The position numbers and the translations under genes are program-made. The notes under the pieces are model-generated. The model ran no database searches and was not told where the DNA came from. It saw only the letters and a program-made list of their open reading frames with translations. A stretch of DNA of 64,000 nucleotides, taken from the NCBI RefSeq assembly GCF_017353515.1, contig NZ_JAFMPY010000023.1:1-64000 (forward strand), given 5' to 3'. Position 1 is the stretch's first letter, and each line of letters opens with the position of its first letter. Shown here in pieces: positions 46,426 through 54,785 of the stretch. The stretch comes from Jiella sonneratiae. GTDB lineage: Bacteria > Pseudomonadota > Alphaproteobacteria > Rhizobiales > Rhizobiaceae.

Positions 46426-47613
46426 GTGACGGCTGAAATCTCACCGAACGAAGCGCGCCGCATCGCGCTGACCGCCCAGGGCTTCAACGCGTCGGAGCGC
46501 GACCGCGCGGCGACGCCGCAGCGGCTGCGCCGGACGATCGGCGAACTCGGCCTCCTGCAGATCGACAGCGTCAACGTCCTCGCCCGGGCCCACTACCTTC
46601 CGCTGTTCTCGCGGCTCGGCAGCTACGACCGGACCGCCCTCGACCGGATCATGGTGGAGCGGCCGCGGCGCTTCTTCGAATATTGGGGCCACGAGGCCTC
46701 GCTTCTTCCCATCGACAGCCAGCCGCTGTTTCGCTGGCGGATGGAGCGGGCGCGGGCCGGCGACGGAATCTGGGGGCGGCTCCAGCCCTATGCGACGACG
46801 CTGCGGGGCGAGGCCGACGCGCTGCTCGAGCGGATCGCGCGGGAAGGCCCGCTGGCGGCCTCCGACATTGCCGAGGCCGTGGCGGAAAAAGGCATGTGGG
46901 CCTGGAGCGAGGCAAAGCAGGCGCTGGAATGGCTGTTCTGGTCGGGGCTCGTCGCCGCGACGCATCGGCGCGGCAGCTTCGAACGGGTCTACGACCTGCC
47001 TGAGCGCGTGCTGCCGCGCAGGGTACTCGACCTGCCGACGCCCGCCGCCGTCGACGCCCAGCGGGCGCTGATCGGGCGGGCGGCGAAGGCTCTCGGCATC
47101 GCGACGGCAGGGGATCTGCGCGACTATTACCGCCTGCCTGCCCCCGACATGGCGGAACCGCTCCGCCAGCTCGTCGAGGACGGGACGCTGACGCCGGTCA
47201 AGGTGCGGGGCTGGAAGCAGGAGGCCTATCTCCACGCCGGCGCCAAGGCCGGCCGCAGGCTCGCCGGCGCGGCGCTCGTCTCGCCCTTCGATCCCCTGGT
47301 CTGGCACCGGCCGCGCACCGAGCGGCTGTTCGGCTTTCGCTACCGGCTGGAGATCTATACGCCGCGCCACAAGCGCGAGCACGGCTATTACGTCCTGCCC
47401 TTCCTCCTCGACGGCGCCCTGGTGGCGCGGGTCGACCTCAAGGCCGACCGGGGATCCGGGACGCTCGTCGTGCAGCAGGCGAGCCTCGAGCCGGCCGCCC
47501 CGCCGCATGCCGTCGAGGCGTTGCTGGCGGAACTGCGGCGCATGGCGGCATGGCTGGACCTCGGCGACGTCGACGCGGCCGCGGTGGCGCGGCTGGGAAG
47601 GGAGGCGGGCTGA
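46426..47613 (+). CDS. YcaQ-like winged-helix DNA glycosylase (HTH_42 family)
   Basis: A 395-residue protein of the YcaQ/AlkZ family, DNA glycosylases that unhook interstrand cross-links and bulky alkyl adducts. Landmarks: N-terminal SPNEARRIALTAQGF, LGLLQIDSVNVLARAHYLPLFSRLG (the QxD-type active-site region), RRFFEYWGHEASLLP, GMWAWSEAKQALEWLFWSGL and the later SPFDPLVWHRPRTERLFGF. The start is GTG 46426, 4 nt after AGGAGG; ATG 46411 is less well placed. It is monocistronic, between DDL and a repeat-rich gap. Confidence 0.88.
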   Translation: MTAEISPNEARRIALTAQGFNASERDRAATPQRLRRTIGELGLLQIDSVNVLARAHYLPLFSRLGSYDRTALDRIMVERPRRFFEYWGHEASLLPIDSQPLFRWRMERARAGDGIWGRLQPYATTLRGEADALLERIAREGPLAASDIAEAVAEKGMWAWSEAKQALEWLFWSGLVAATHRRGSFERVYDLPERVLPRRVLDLPTPAAVDAQRALIGRAAKALGIATAGDLRDYYRLPAPDMAEPLRQLVEDGTLTPVKVRGWKQEAYLHAGAKAGRRLAGAALVSPFDPLVWHRPRTERLFGFRYRLEIYTPRHKREHGYYVLPFLLDGALVARVDLKADRGSGTLVVQQASLEPAAPPHAVEALLAELRRMAAWLDLGDVDAAAVARLGREAG

Positions 47614-47719
47614 AAGGGCGAACGGGCGGTGGAACGGAAGCCGGTTGGCTTGGCAACGGCCGCTCGGCCGGGCTCGGCTGCCGTGTCCGTCCAGGTCCGC
47701 CGATGCCGCGCCCTTTGCG

Positions 47720-47894
47720 CCCCCCTCTGTCCTGCCGGACATCTCCCCCACGAGGGGGGAGATCGACCCTGCGCGGATGCCTTCGCGGGCCATTCGACGC
47801 AGACCCCGGCGCGAACGTCTGCGTGGAGGAAACGGTCGCCAAAGCTTCCAATCTCCCCCCTTGCGGGGGAGATGTCCGGCAGGACAGAGGGGGG
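47720..47894. repeat. Two inverted copies of an interspersed rhizobial repeat
   Basis: Copy A (47720-47763) begins CCCCCCTCTGTCCTGCCGGA and continues ATCTCCCCC-ACGA-GGGGGAGAT. Copy B (47851-47894) is its near-identical reverse complement (ATCTCCCCCCTTGCGGGGGA ... CAGAGGGGGG). They face each other across 87 bp, so a transcript would fold into one long stem. No gene is recognised in 47614-48000; this looks like repeat insertion. Confidence 0.7.
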
Positions 47895-48002
47895 TAATCA
47901 GGCGCCGAGACTGCCGGAAGTATGGGCGGGCATGGTCAGCGCGTTTCCGGCTTCTGCCCGAGCGACGAGGGGCAGACGTGGCGTGATCGAAAGGCGCGGG
48001 AA

Positions 48003-48036
48003 ATTTGAAACAGAATACTATGATTCTGTTTCAAAT
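48003..48036. repeat. Perfect 14-bp palindrome, left border of AT-richer patch
   Basis: ATTTGAAACAGAAT (48003-48016), a 6-nt loop, then its exact complement (48023-48036). A close relative occurs at 49798-49826. The pair brackets the 1.8-kb AT-richer segment containing a Crp-type gene and two very small genes. Confidence 0.75.
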
Positions 48037-48193
48037 GCGAGGATCTTGCCGCTCTCCTCCTTGCAGCCAAAACCGACGCAGTAGGTCCTTATTATTCGAC
48101 CACGGTCGCCGACAAAGAGAGGCTGTCAGTCGCAAAAGACGAATGTAGACGCCTCCTTATTATCGTGGGTTAGTGCGTAGGCAGCCACACGCG

Positions 48194-48209
48194 TTCAAGG
48201 GAATTTGAA
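48194..48209. promoter_or_regulatory. Operator-like palindrome before the Crp-type gene
   Basis: TTCAA-N6-TTGAA is centred 22 bp upstream of ATG 48224. Its spacing (6) is that of Crp/Fnr sites, although the half-sites differ. It could be an autoregulatory site. Confidence 0.3.
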
Positions 48210-48223
48210 CGAGAGGAAGGGCC

Positions 48224-48982
48224 ATGTTCAATCCATTAATCCGCAAGCTGTCGATAGCGTCCGATTTCACCGAGTCCGACAATCGCGCTTTGAATGACGT
48301 GATCGTCGAGCCTCATTCAGTGGCGCCGAAGCAGGATATCATCCGCACTGGTGATCGGCCGGAGAATGTCCACCTCGTGATGGACGGCATTGCCTGCCGC
48401 TACAAGATCATGCCGAATGGTGACCGCCAGATCGTCGCATTCCTGCTGCCTGGTGACTTCTGCGACCTCCACGTTGCGATTCTAGGCGAGATGGATCACG
48501 GGATCGCCACGCTCTCGCCCTGCAAGATGATCGAAATTCCACGGACGACAATCAACGATCTGACGGAAAACTATCCGCGTATCACCCGCGCGCTGTGGTG
48601 GGCGACGCTCGTCGATGAAGCCATCTTGCGCGAATGGATCGCGGGCATTGGCCAGAGAATGGCAGACAAGCGGATCGCCCATTTATTCTGCGAACTCTAT
48701 CTTCGCCTGAAAACAGTGGGCCAGACAGAAGACCATAGCTTCACTCTGCCAATAACACAGCAGGAGCTTGCTGATGCATTGGGAATATCGATCGTTCATG
48801 CGAACCGAATGCTGATGGATTTGCGAACAAGAAATATAATGGTCATGCGTGGAAAGCATGTGAAGATATTAAATTATGATGCCTTGAAAGCGTTCGCTGA
48901 ATTTAGCCCAGATTATCTGCATCTCGAACGCCGCAGCGAGAATGGCAACGGACAGAGATCCGTGTCCGACAAGGGACGCTGA
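48224..48982 (+). CDS. Crp/Fnr family transcriptional regulator (second copy)
   Basis: A 252-residue regulator with a cNMP-binding-type roll (~20-140: IIRTGDRPENVHLVMDGIAC, FLLPGDFCDLHVAILG) and a helix-turn-helix (~185-212: ITQQELADALGISIVHANRM). It shares the arrangement of the 35187 gene (REWI.G.G, RIAHLFCE, LPITQQELADALG) and likewise lacks the FNR cysteine cluster and has V..NR in the recognition helix. ATG 48224 follows GAGAGGAAGG. Codon use is AT-richer than the flanking genes, suggesting recent arrival with the surrounding patch. Ligand and targets unknown. Confidence 0.88.
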   Translation: MFNPLIRKLSIASDFTESDNRALNDVIVEPHSVAPKQDIIRTGDRPENVHLVMDGIACRYKIMPNGDRQIVAFLLPGDFCDLHVAILGEMDHGIATLSPCKMIEIPRTTINDLTENYPRITRALWWATLVDEAILREWIAGIGQRMADKRIAHLFCELYLRLKTVGQTEDHSFTLPITQQELADALGISIVHANRMLMDLRTRNIMVMRGKHVKILNYDALKAFAEFSPDYLHLERRSENGNGQRSVSDKGR

Positions 48983-49059
48983 TACTGATGTTAATGCGCA
49001 GGCTCGCCCCGCCGATGTAGGCACAGCGGAACACCGTGCTCATGCAAAGGAAAGCCGTC

Positions 49060-49308
49060 ATGCCGCGCTATTTTTTCGACGTTGAAGATGCCAACGAGTT
49101 CATCCGAGACGAAGATGGTCATATTTGCGAGAGCGATGCACAAGTCCGCAAGGCCGCGATCGAAGCGTTGCCTGGCATGATCGGGATGCGCATTCCGGAT
49201 GGGGACACCCATAAAACGACTGTGAAGGTTCGGGATGAGGCAGGCGCCTACATCTATTCCGCCTCTCTGACGCTCGAAGCTGGCTGGATCGGGAAGCGCT
49301 CCCAATGA
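49060..49308 (+). CDS. DUF6894-like small protein
   Basis: An 82-residue protein starting MPRYFFDVEDANEFIRDEDG, the usual opening of a short uncharacterised family common in Hyphomicrobiales; the C half contains VRDEAGAYIYSASLTLE. ATG 49060 has AAAGGA about 9 nt upstream; ATGs at 49036 and 49042 are less likely. It sits in the same AT-richer patch as the Crp-type gene. No function is known for the family. Confidence 0.75.
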   Translation: MPRYFFDVEDANEFIRDEDGHICESDAQVRKAAIEALPGMIGMRIPDGDTHKTTVKVRDEAGAYIYSASLTLEAGWIGKRSQ

Positions 49309-49449
49309 ATGAATAGTTCACCCATCACGTATCAAAAGCCAGAGCCTACCGGCGTGGAGTGATTAGGTCCGATTTCCGGGAATTGTTAAATATGTGGTAG
49401 CGCACATTTTTGGTTGCCCCTACCAACTGGCTAAGTTGGAGGTAAACGC

Positions 49450-49707
49450 ATGATGCTTTCACCCAAGATGCTTACGGCTGAAGAAGCTGTTTTGCTTGAT
49501 CGACTTTTTCGCCACGGGCCACAGCAGCCGGAAAACCGGCAAGCGGCTCTCGCTCTTGTTGAAAAAGGCTTTGCCCGACAAGCCGGCCCGTTCGGAACTC
49601 TGGAAATCACAGAGTTCGGACGTCGCTCGGCGGGGATATACAAGATCGGTGATCCTGCACTCAACGATCATGCCGAAGGGCGAGATGCTGCCCCCGATAC
49701 GTTATAG
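49450..49707 (+). CDS. Small helical protein, unknown (possible winged helix)
   Basis: An 85-residue frame starting at ATG 49450, with GGAGG 7 nt upstream. Pattern LTAEEAVLLDRLFRHG ... ALALVEKGFARQAGPFGTLE ITEFGRRSAGIY fits a short winged-helix fold of the kind seen in tiny uncharacterised rhizobial proteins. It could be a DNA-binding accessory. Last gene before the right-hand palindrome. Confidence 0.55.
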   Translation: MMLSPKMLTAEEAVLLDRLFRHGPQQPENRQAALALVEKGFARQAGPFGTLEITEFGRRSAGIYKIGDPALNDHAEGRDAAPDTL

Positions 49708-49797
49708 TTCTATGTCCGGTGAGGTAGCCTTCAAAGGCGACAGGCCTTCGAGAGTGAGCCGATCGGGTGCGATCACCAAGAACATTTGTGCTCGGAT

Positions 49798-49826
49798 CTG
49801 AAACAGAATTCACAATTCCGTTTCAG
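49798..49826. repeat. 13-bp palindrome, right border of AT-richer patch
   Basis: CTGAAACAGAATT (49798-49810) and its complement with one mismatch (49814-49826), loop 3 nt. The arm core TGAAACAGAAT is shared with the palindrome at 48003. Confidence 0.7.
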
Positions 49827-49879
49827 CCGCCTCACGCTGGTCCCCGGTATCCCGAGGACCGGCCCGGGGCGTGCCCGTA

Positions 49880-50467
49880 TCACGCCGCCAAAACTACCGC
49901 CTCCTCCAGCACGAACCGCCCCGTCGGCGCGATGACGCCCGCCGCGCCGCCCAGCGCGCCCTCGACCAGTTCCAGCGCGAGGAGACGCCGCGGCTCGAAC
50001 GGGCCGGGCATGGCGAGCCAGCCGGTCTGTGCCGCCGAGAAGCCGAAGCGGCCGTAATATTCCGGGTCGCCGACGAGGATGATCGCACCGTGGCCGAGGC
50101 GCGCGGCCTCGGCCACGGCATGGCGCATCAGGAGGCTGCCGAGGCCGGTGCCCTGGGCATCCGGGGCGACGGCGAGGGGGCCGAGGAGGAGGGCGGGGAC
50201 GTTTGCGCCGTCCTGGCGGCCGGCGGTGATGTTCCACAGGCGAACCGTGCCGACGAGCGAGCCGTCGGGGCGGACCGCCGAAAAGGCGAGGCCCTCGGCC
50301 GGCAGGCGACCGGTGCGGATCTGCTCGGAGGACTTGCGGGTGCGGCCCGGGCCCATGGCGGCGTCGAGGAGGGCTTCGCGCGCCGGGACATGGGCGGCGG
50401 TTTCCTCGACGATCGCGGCGAAGGGGACGGCGTCGGCAAAGGCGGATGCGGAGACGAATGCGGTCAC
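49880..50467 (-). CDS. GNAT family N-acetyltransferase (YhbS-like)
   Basis: A 195-residue acetyltransferase. Acetyl-CoA-binding block LLLGPLAVAPDAQGTGLGSL (motif A with Q-x-x-G-x-G), followed by HAVAEAARLGHGAIILVGDP and EYYGRFGFSAA, typical of the YhbS/COG3153 branch. The start is GTG 50467 with GGAGG 5 nt upstream; longer readings add non-conserved residues. Substrate unknown. It lies on the same strand and about 185 bp downstream of the ornithine decarboxylase gene; in other Hyphomicrobiales a GNAT gene often follows ODC, so a shared polyamine role is possible. Confidence 0.85.
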   Translation of the reverse strand: MTAFVSASAFADAVPFAAIVEETAAHVPAREALLDAAMGPGRTRKSSEQIRTGRLPAEGLAFSAVRPDGSLVGTVRLWNITAGRQDGANVPALLLGPLAVAPDAQGTGLGSLLMRHAVAEAARLGHGAIILVGDPEYYGRFGFSAAQTGWLAMPGPFEPRRLLALELVEGALGGAAGVIAPTGRFVLEEAVVLAA

Positions 50468-50651
50468 GAGAACCTCCCGGAAAGCGGAGAAGGAGGCTGA
50501 AGGAATGCGTGCCGAGGGTCCGGCGCGCGGGCGGCTCGCCCGGCGCCTTGCTTCCCGCATCGTCGTGCCGGGAGCCTGCTTGCGCCGGGTCAGAGGGGCG
50601 TTCGTCGCCCCTCTCGTCGTCGACTGTGATGGACCAGGGTCACGGGCGGCC

Positions 50652-51785
50652 TCAGATCACGTAGGACCGCAGCGGCTCGAAGCCGTTGAAGGCGACCGAG
50701 GCGTAGGTCGTCGTGTAGGCGCCCGTCCCCTCGATCAGAAGCTCGTCGCCGACGGTCAGCGAGACCGGCAGCGGGTAGGGCGTCTTCTCGTACATGACGT
50801 CGGCCGAATCGCAGGTCGGGCCGGCGAGCACGCAGGGCTCCATCGCGTCGCCGTCGCGCGGCGTGACGATCGGATAGCGGATCGCCTCGTCCATCGTCTC
50901 GGCGAGACCGCCGAACTTGCCGATGTCGAGATAGACCCAGCGGTTCTCGTCGGTCTGCGACTTCCTCGAGACGAGCACGACCTCGGTCTTGATGACGCCC
51001 GCGTCGCCGACCATGCCGCGGCCCGGCTCGATGATCGTCTCGGGCAGCCGGTTGCCGAAGTGCCTGGTCAGGCTCTGGAAGATCGCCTGGCCGTAGGCCG
51101 CTGCCGCCGGAACGTCCTTCAGGTAGCGGGTCGGGAAGCCGCCGCCCATGTTGACGAGGGTGAGCACGATGCCCTTTTCGGCGAGCGCGTCGAAGACGGC
51201 CTTGGCGTCGGCGATCGCCGCGTCCCAGGCATTGGTGTCGGTCTGCTGCGAGCCGACATGGAAGGAGACGCCGGTCGCCCGGAGGCCGAGACGCGCCGCC
51301 TCGGTGAGGACGTCGACGGCCATCGCCGGGACGCAGCCGAACTTGCGCGACAGCGGCCACTCGGCGCCTTCGCCGTTGGTGAGGACGCGGCAGAACACCC
51401 GGGCGCCGGGCGCCGAGCGGGCGATCTTCTCGACCTCCTCGACGCAGTCGACCGCGAACAGCGACACGCCGAGCTGATGCGCCCGCGCGACGTCGCGCTC
51501 CTTCTTGATGGTGTTGCCGTAGGAGATGCGGGCCGGCGTCACGCCGGCATCGAGCGCCATCTCGATCTCGGCGACCGAGGCGCAGTCGAAGTTCGAGCCG
51601 AGCGAGGCGAGCAGCTTCAGGATCTCCGGCGCCGGATTGGCCTTGACGGCGTAGAAGATCGCCGAATCCGGCAAAGCGCGGCGGAAGGCGCGGAAGTTCT
51701 CCTCGACGACGTCGAGATCGACGACGAGGCAGGGGCCGTCGGGACGTCGGGTGGCGAGGAAGTCGGTGATGCGCTGGGTGACCAT
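50652..51785 (-). CDS. Ornithine/lysine decarboxylase, fold type III (eukaryotic-like ODC)
   Basis: A 377-residue PLP enzyme that decarboxylates ornithine to putrescine (some members also lysine to cadaverine). Seen: PLP-lysine K48 in FYAVKANP, HVGSQQTDTNAW, NMGGGFPTRY, the phosphate-binding EPGRGMVGDAG and the C-terminal active-site Cys in GPTCDSADVMYEK. Length is standard for the alphaproteobacterial form. ATG 51785 is preceded by GGAGG. A long structured leader upstream suggests polyamine-responsive control. A GNAT gene follows. Confidence 0.92.
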   Translation of the reverse strand: MVTQRITDFLATRRPDGPCLVVDLDVVEENFRAFRRALPDSAIFYAVKANPAPEILKLLASLGSNFDCASVAEIEMALDAGVTPARISYGNTIKKERDVARAHQLGVSLFAVDCVEEVEKIARSAPGARVFCRVLTNGEGAEWPLSRKFGCVPAMAVDVLTEAARLGLRATGVSFHVGSQQTDTNAWDAAIADAKAVFDALAEKGIVLTLVNMGGGFPTRYLKDVPAAAAYGQAIFQSLTRHFGNRLPETIIEPGRGMVGDAGVIKTEVVLVSRKSQTDENRWVYLDIGKFGGLAETMDEAIRYPIVTPRDGDAMEPCVLAGPTCDSADVMYEKTPYPLPVSLTVGDELLIEGTGAYTTTYASVAFNGFEPLRSYVI

Positions 51786-52180
51786 GGGAGCCTCCGAGGG
51801 ACCAAAAGGGGTCGACAGGGAGCGTGCGCAACCGCACTCCCGAACGGCGACAACGCCATTCGGTCGGACCGGTTTCGCGACGCGACTTCATCGGAAACCC
51901 GCACGACGAGGTGCGAGCGTTCCCGCTTCGTCTGCCATAGTTTGGAGGGCTTGAACCCGCCGCACTTCAGGCAAGGATGGTGTGCCTCTTCAGTATTCCC
52001 GGCTGTGGAGACCGGGAGAGACCAGAAAGGCCCGGACCGTCGTTGCTTCAAGGCGTCCTCGATATCGCGCGGCTCGCGAAATCGACTGGGTGTGTTACGT
52101 CCAGGTACCGTCCCGGCTACCCTCGCATCTGAGGACCGGGGGACGCCCACAGGCACGTGCGACATGGGGCAGGGCGTGAT
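51786..52180 (-). promoter_or_regulatory. Structured leader of the ODC gene (speF-type RNA candidate)
   Basis: About 400 bp upstream of ODC contain at least three hairpins on the transcribed strand: the last two are adjacent, at 51842-51861 (GAATGGCG/CGCCGTTC) and 51818-51841 (GGGAG-TGCG with CGCA-CG-CTCCC), the latter 32 nt before the start codon. The speF RNA motif is known upstream of ODC genes in alphaproteobacteria, and position and length fit. I cannot confirm the consensus by eye. Confidence 0.45.
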
Positions 52181-52311
52181 CTATGCCGAAGATTTGTCAT
52201 GCGCAAGGGGCTGCAGGACCTGCGGTTGATTTTTCGCCCCCGGCGATGAAGGAAGGGGGCGTGGGTGCGGATTTCCGGTCACTCCGGCAAGCTTGGAGCA
52301 AGCCCGAAGCC

Positions 52312-53277
52312 ATGGATACGCTGACGCGAATGCGGGCCTTCATCGCCGTGATCGAGAACGAGGGGTTTTCGGCCGCGGCGCGGAAGACCGGGCGCTCGAA
52401 GGCGCTCCTGTCGAAATACGTGCGCGAGCTCGAGGACGAGCTCGGCGTGCTTCTCATCAACCGGACGACGCGGCAGATCGCGCTGACGGCGGCAGGCGAG
52501 GTCTATGTGCGCCGGGCCGGTGCGATTCTCGCCGATCTCGAAAGCCTCAACGAGGAGGCGCGCGAGGCGACGGGCGAGGCGAAGGGGCGGATCCGCGTCT
52601 CGGCCGCGCGCACCTTCGGCGACGCCCAGCTCGGCCACAGCCTGGTCGATTTCGCCAAGGCCTTTCCCGACATCAGCATCGACATCCATCTCGACGACAA
52701 TTTCGTCAATCTGGTCGAAGAGGGCTTCGACGTCGCCATCCGCATGACCCGGCTGAACGATTCGGCGATGATCGCGCGCCGGCTCGCCTCCCTCGACTTC
52801 GCCATCGTCGCGAGCCCGGAGCTTCTGGCACGCGTCGGCCGGCCGGCGCATCCGAGCGAGATCGTCGACTTTCCGGCGGTGATCGATTCGAATTCCCGGA
52901 TGTTCTCGGTCTGGATGTTCAAGGACCCCGAATCGGGCGAGCAGATCTCGGTGAACGTCTCCGGCCAGTTCACCGCGAACAGCCCGGTGACCGTGCGTGC
53001 CGCGGCGCTCGCCGGTCTCGGCTTCGCACTGAGCCCCTCCTTCGTCGTCCGCGAGGACCTCGAGGCCGGGCGCCTGGTGACGGTGCTCGACGAATACATG
53101 TCGAGCGAGGCCGGCATCTACGCCGTTTTTCCGCATCGGCGCCACCTGCCGGCGCGGGTCCGCGTGTTCGTCGATTTCCTCGCCGAATGGTTCAAGAAGT
53201 GCAATCGGCGGAGCGGCGACGCGGACCTTCATAAGCCGGGCAATTCCGGTGCCGCGCGTTCCGACCGCGTGGCGTGA
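52312..53277 (+). CDS. LysR-type transcriptional regulator
   Basis: A 321-residue regulator. N-terminal winged helix 1-~60 (MRAFIAVIENEGFSAAARKT ... ALLSKYVRELEDELGVLLINRTTRQI), then a periplasmic-binding-like effector domain (~90-290: IRVSAARTFGDAQLGHSLVDF, VEEGFDVAIRMTRL). ATG 52312 begins the canonical MDTLTRMRAF. The C-terminal ~25 residues are extra and polar. It is divergent from the ODC leader region, so it might influence that gene, but it could as well act elsewhere. Effector unknown. Confidence 0.9.
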   Translation: MDTLTRMRAFIAVIENEGFSAAARKTGRSKALLSKYVRELEDELGVLLINRTTRQIALTAAGEVYVRRAGAILADLESLNEEAREATGEAKGRIRVSAARTFGDAQLGHSLVDFAKAFPDISIDIHLDDNFVNLVEEGFDVAIRMTRLNDSAMIARRLASLDFAIVASPELLARVGRPAHPSEIVDFPAVIDSNSRMFSVWMFKDPESGEQISVNVSGQFTANSPVTVRAAALAGLGFALSPSFVVREDLEAGRLVTVLDEYMSSEAGIYAVFPHRRHLPARVRVFVDFLAEWFKKCNRRSGDADLHKPGNSGAARSDRVA

Positions 53278-53368
53278 GGGCGCGCCGGAATTTTTGCGCG
53301 ACACCCGTTTCAAACCGCGGCTTTCATGCGAAACTCTCCCTGGGGCAGTTCTTCCAGGAGAGAGATCC

Positions 53369-53770
53369 GTGATCGTCTCGAGAGAAGTCGCGCGTCGGCT
53401 GCGCCGTGCCGCCGCCGTCTCCCCCTTGCTCCTCATGGCCGCGCTGCCCGCCCGGGCCGAGGCGCTGAGCTCCGGCCGGTTCACCGGCGTCAACGGCCAC
53501 GATGCCTCGGGGACGGTGACGATCGAGCGGCAGGCGGGCCGCGCCGTGCTGATGCTCGGCCCGGACTTTTCCTTCGACGGGGCGCCCGACCCCAAGGTCG
53601 CGCTCGGCAAGGGCGGCTACGACCCGAGGGCGCAGCTCGCGCCGCTAAAGAGCGACGAGGGCGCCCAGTCCTACGACATCCCGGCGAGCCTCGACGTGAC
53701 GGGCTACGACGAGGTCTGGATCTGGTGCGAGGAATTTGCCGTGCCGCTCGGCATGGCGAAGCTGAAGTGA
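53369..53770 (+). CDS. Secreted DM13 domain protein
   Basis: A 133-residue exported protein: signal peptide 1-30 (VSPLLLMAALPARAEA), then a DM13 domain (~35-130) with the family patterns SGRFTGVNGHDASGTV, FSFDGAPDPKVALG and the conserved YDEVWIWCEEFAVPLGMAKL near the end. The cysteine in the last block is a hallmark and has been proposed to take part in redox chemistry. The start at GTG 53369 has AGGAG 7 nt upstream. No functional partners are evident. Confidence 0.85.
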   Translation: MIVSREVARRLRRAAAVSPLLLMAALPARAEALSSGRFTGVNGHDASGTVTIERQAGRAVLMLGPDFSFDGAPDPKVALGKGGYDPRAQLAPLKSDEGAQSYDIPASLDVTGYDEVWIWCEEFAVPLGMAKLK

Positions 53771-53959
53771 GCCCGGCGCCCGCCGGCCGGCCGCGTCGGC
53801 CGGGCCGGCCCCCTTCCGGCCGAGCGGGGCGCCGCCATGGCCTTGCGCGGGACGGCCTTGCGCGGGATTGCCGCGTTGAAGGCAGCCCGCTCCTGTCGCA
53901 ATGATGACCGCGAAGTGCCCTTTACCGGTCGTTCAGATTCCTCGTGCCACGGTCGAGCC

Positions 53960-54472
53960 ATGCGCCATCGTCTCCTATCCGCCCTCTTCGCCGTCGCTCT
54001 TTCGGCCGCACCTCTGCCCGCCCTCGCCAAGGGAACCGGGCCGCAGGACGTCGCCTTCGACGCGGCGGCCGATCCGGGGTCGATCGTCATCCGCACCTCC
54101 GAGCGAAAGCTCTATCTCCTGACGGGCAACGGCCGGGCGCTTCGATACGACATCGCCGTCGGCAAGCCGAGCGAACAGTGGTTCGGGCGCAGCTGGGTGT
54201 CGATGAAGCGGCCGCGTCCGACCTGGATTCCGACCCCCGACATGCGGGCGAACAAGCCGAGCCTGCCGGAATCCGTCGGTCCGGGGCCGCACAATCCGCT
54301 GGGCGAACGGGCGATGAATCTCGGCTGGACGTCCTACCGCATCCACGGCACGAACTCGCCGCGCTCGATCGGTTCGGCGGCCTCGGCCGGCTGCTTCCGC
54401 ATGCGCAACGCCGACGTCAAGGATCTCTACGACCGCGTCCATGTCGGCGCGCAGGTCTATGTCGAACAATAG
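53960..54472 (+). CDS. L,D-transpeptidase (YkuD domain)
   Basis: A 170-residue periplasmic enzyme: signal peptide 1-23 (ending PALA-KG), then a compact YkuD domain. The signature is complete: H and GTN in YRIHGTNSPRSIG, followed by ASAGCFRM with the catalytic cysteine. Such enzymes make 3-3 cross-links in peptidoglycan or attach proteins to it. It has no LysM or PG-binding domain, the minimal form seen often in rhizobial genomes with many paralogues. Start ATG 53960 gives a clean signal peptide. Confidence 0.92.
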   Translation: MRHRLLSALFAVALSAAPLPALAKGTGPQDVAFDAAADPGSIVIRTSERKLYLLTGNGRALRYDIAVGKPSEQWFGRSWVSMKRPRPTWIPTPDMRANKPSLPESVGPGPHNPLGERAMNLGWTSYRIHGTNSPRSIGSAASAGCFRMRNADVKDLYDRVHVGAQVYVEQ

Positions 54473-54785
54473 GCCCTGATCCGGCGGGCCGGCCGGGGCG
54501 TCGTCGCGCCGGACCGGCCGCCGAGATGCCTTCCTGCGTGCGTCGCAGTCGCGTCCGCGCAGGCTCCGCCGCGCCAGCCGTGAAGCGTCGCTGCGGCCGG
54601 CGACCACGCGGCGCGCCTGTCCCCCGCAAGCGGAACGCGTGAGGGCTGCCAGCAGCCCACGGCGCGCGCTCGGACATCGAGGTCCGCGCAAGCTTTTCGT
54701 GCGAGGTCCGCCGGTGGCGGATCCGATCCACACTTCGGCCACTCTTCTCGGCTTCAGCACGAGGGTCGAAACCACGGGGGGCACG
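54473..54785. other. Intergenic region, nothing recognised
   Basis: About 310 bp of GC-rich sequence between the L,D-transpeptidase and DUF1007 genes. Several short GC palindromes are present near 54480-54530 but without a T-run. No gene or clear promoter is visible. Confidence 0.35.

Noticed and set aside
47720-47894. Inverted repeat pair considered as ends of an insertion sequence
   Set aside because: Only 87 bp lie between the copies and no transposase is present; the repeat also occurs singly at 46290.
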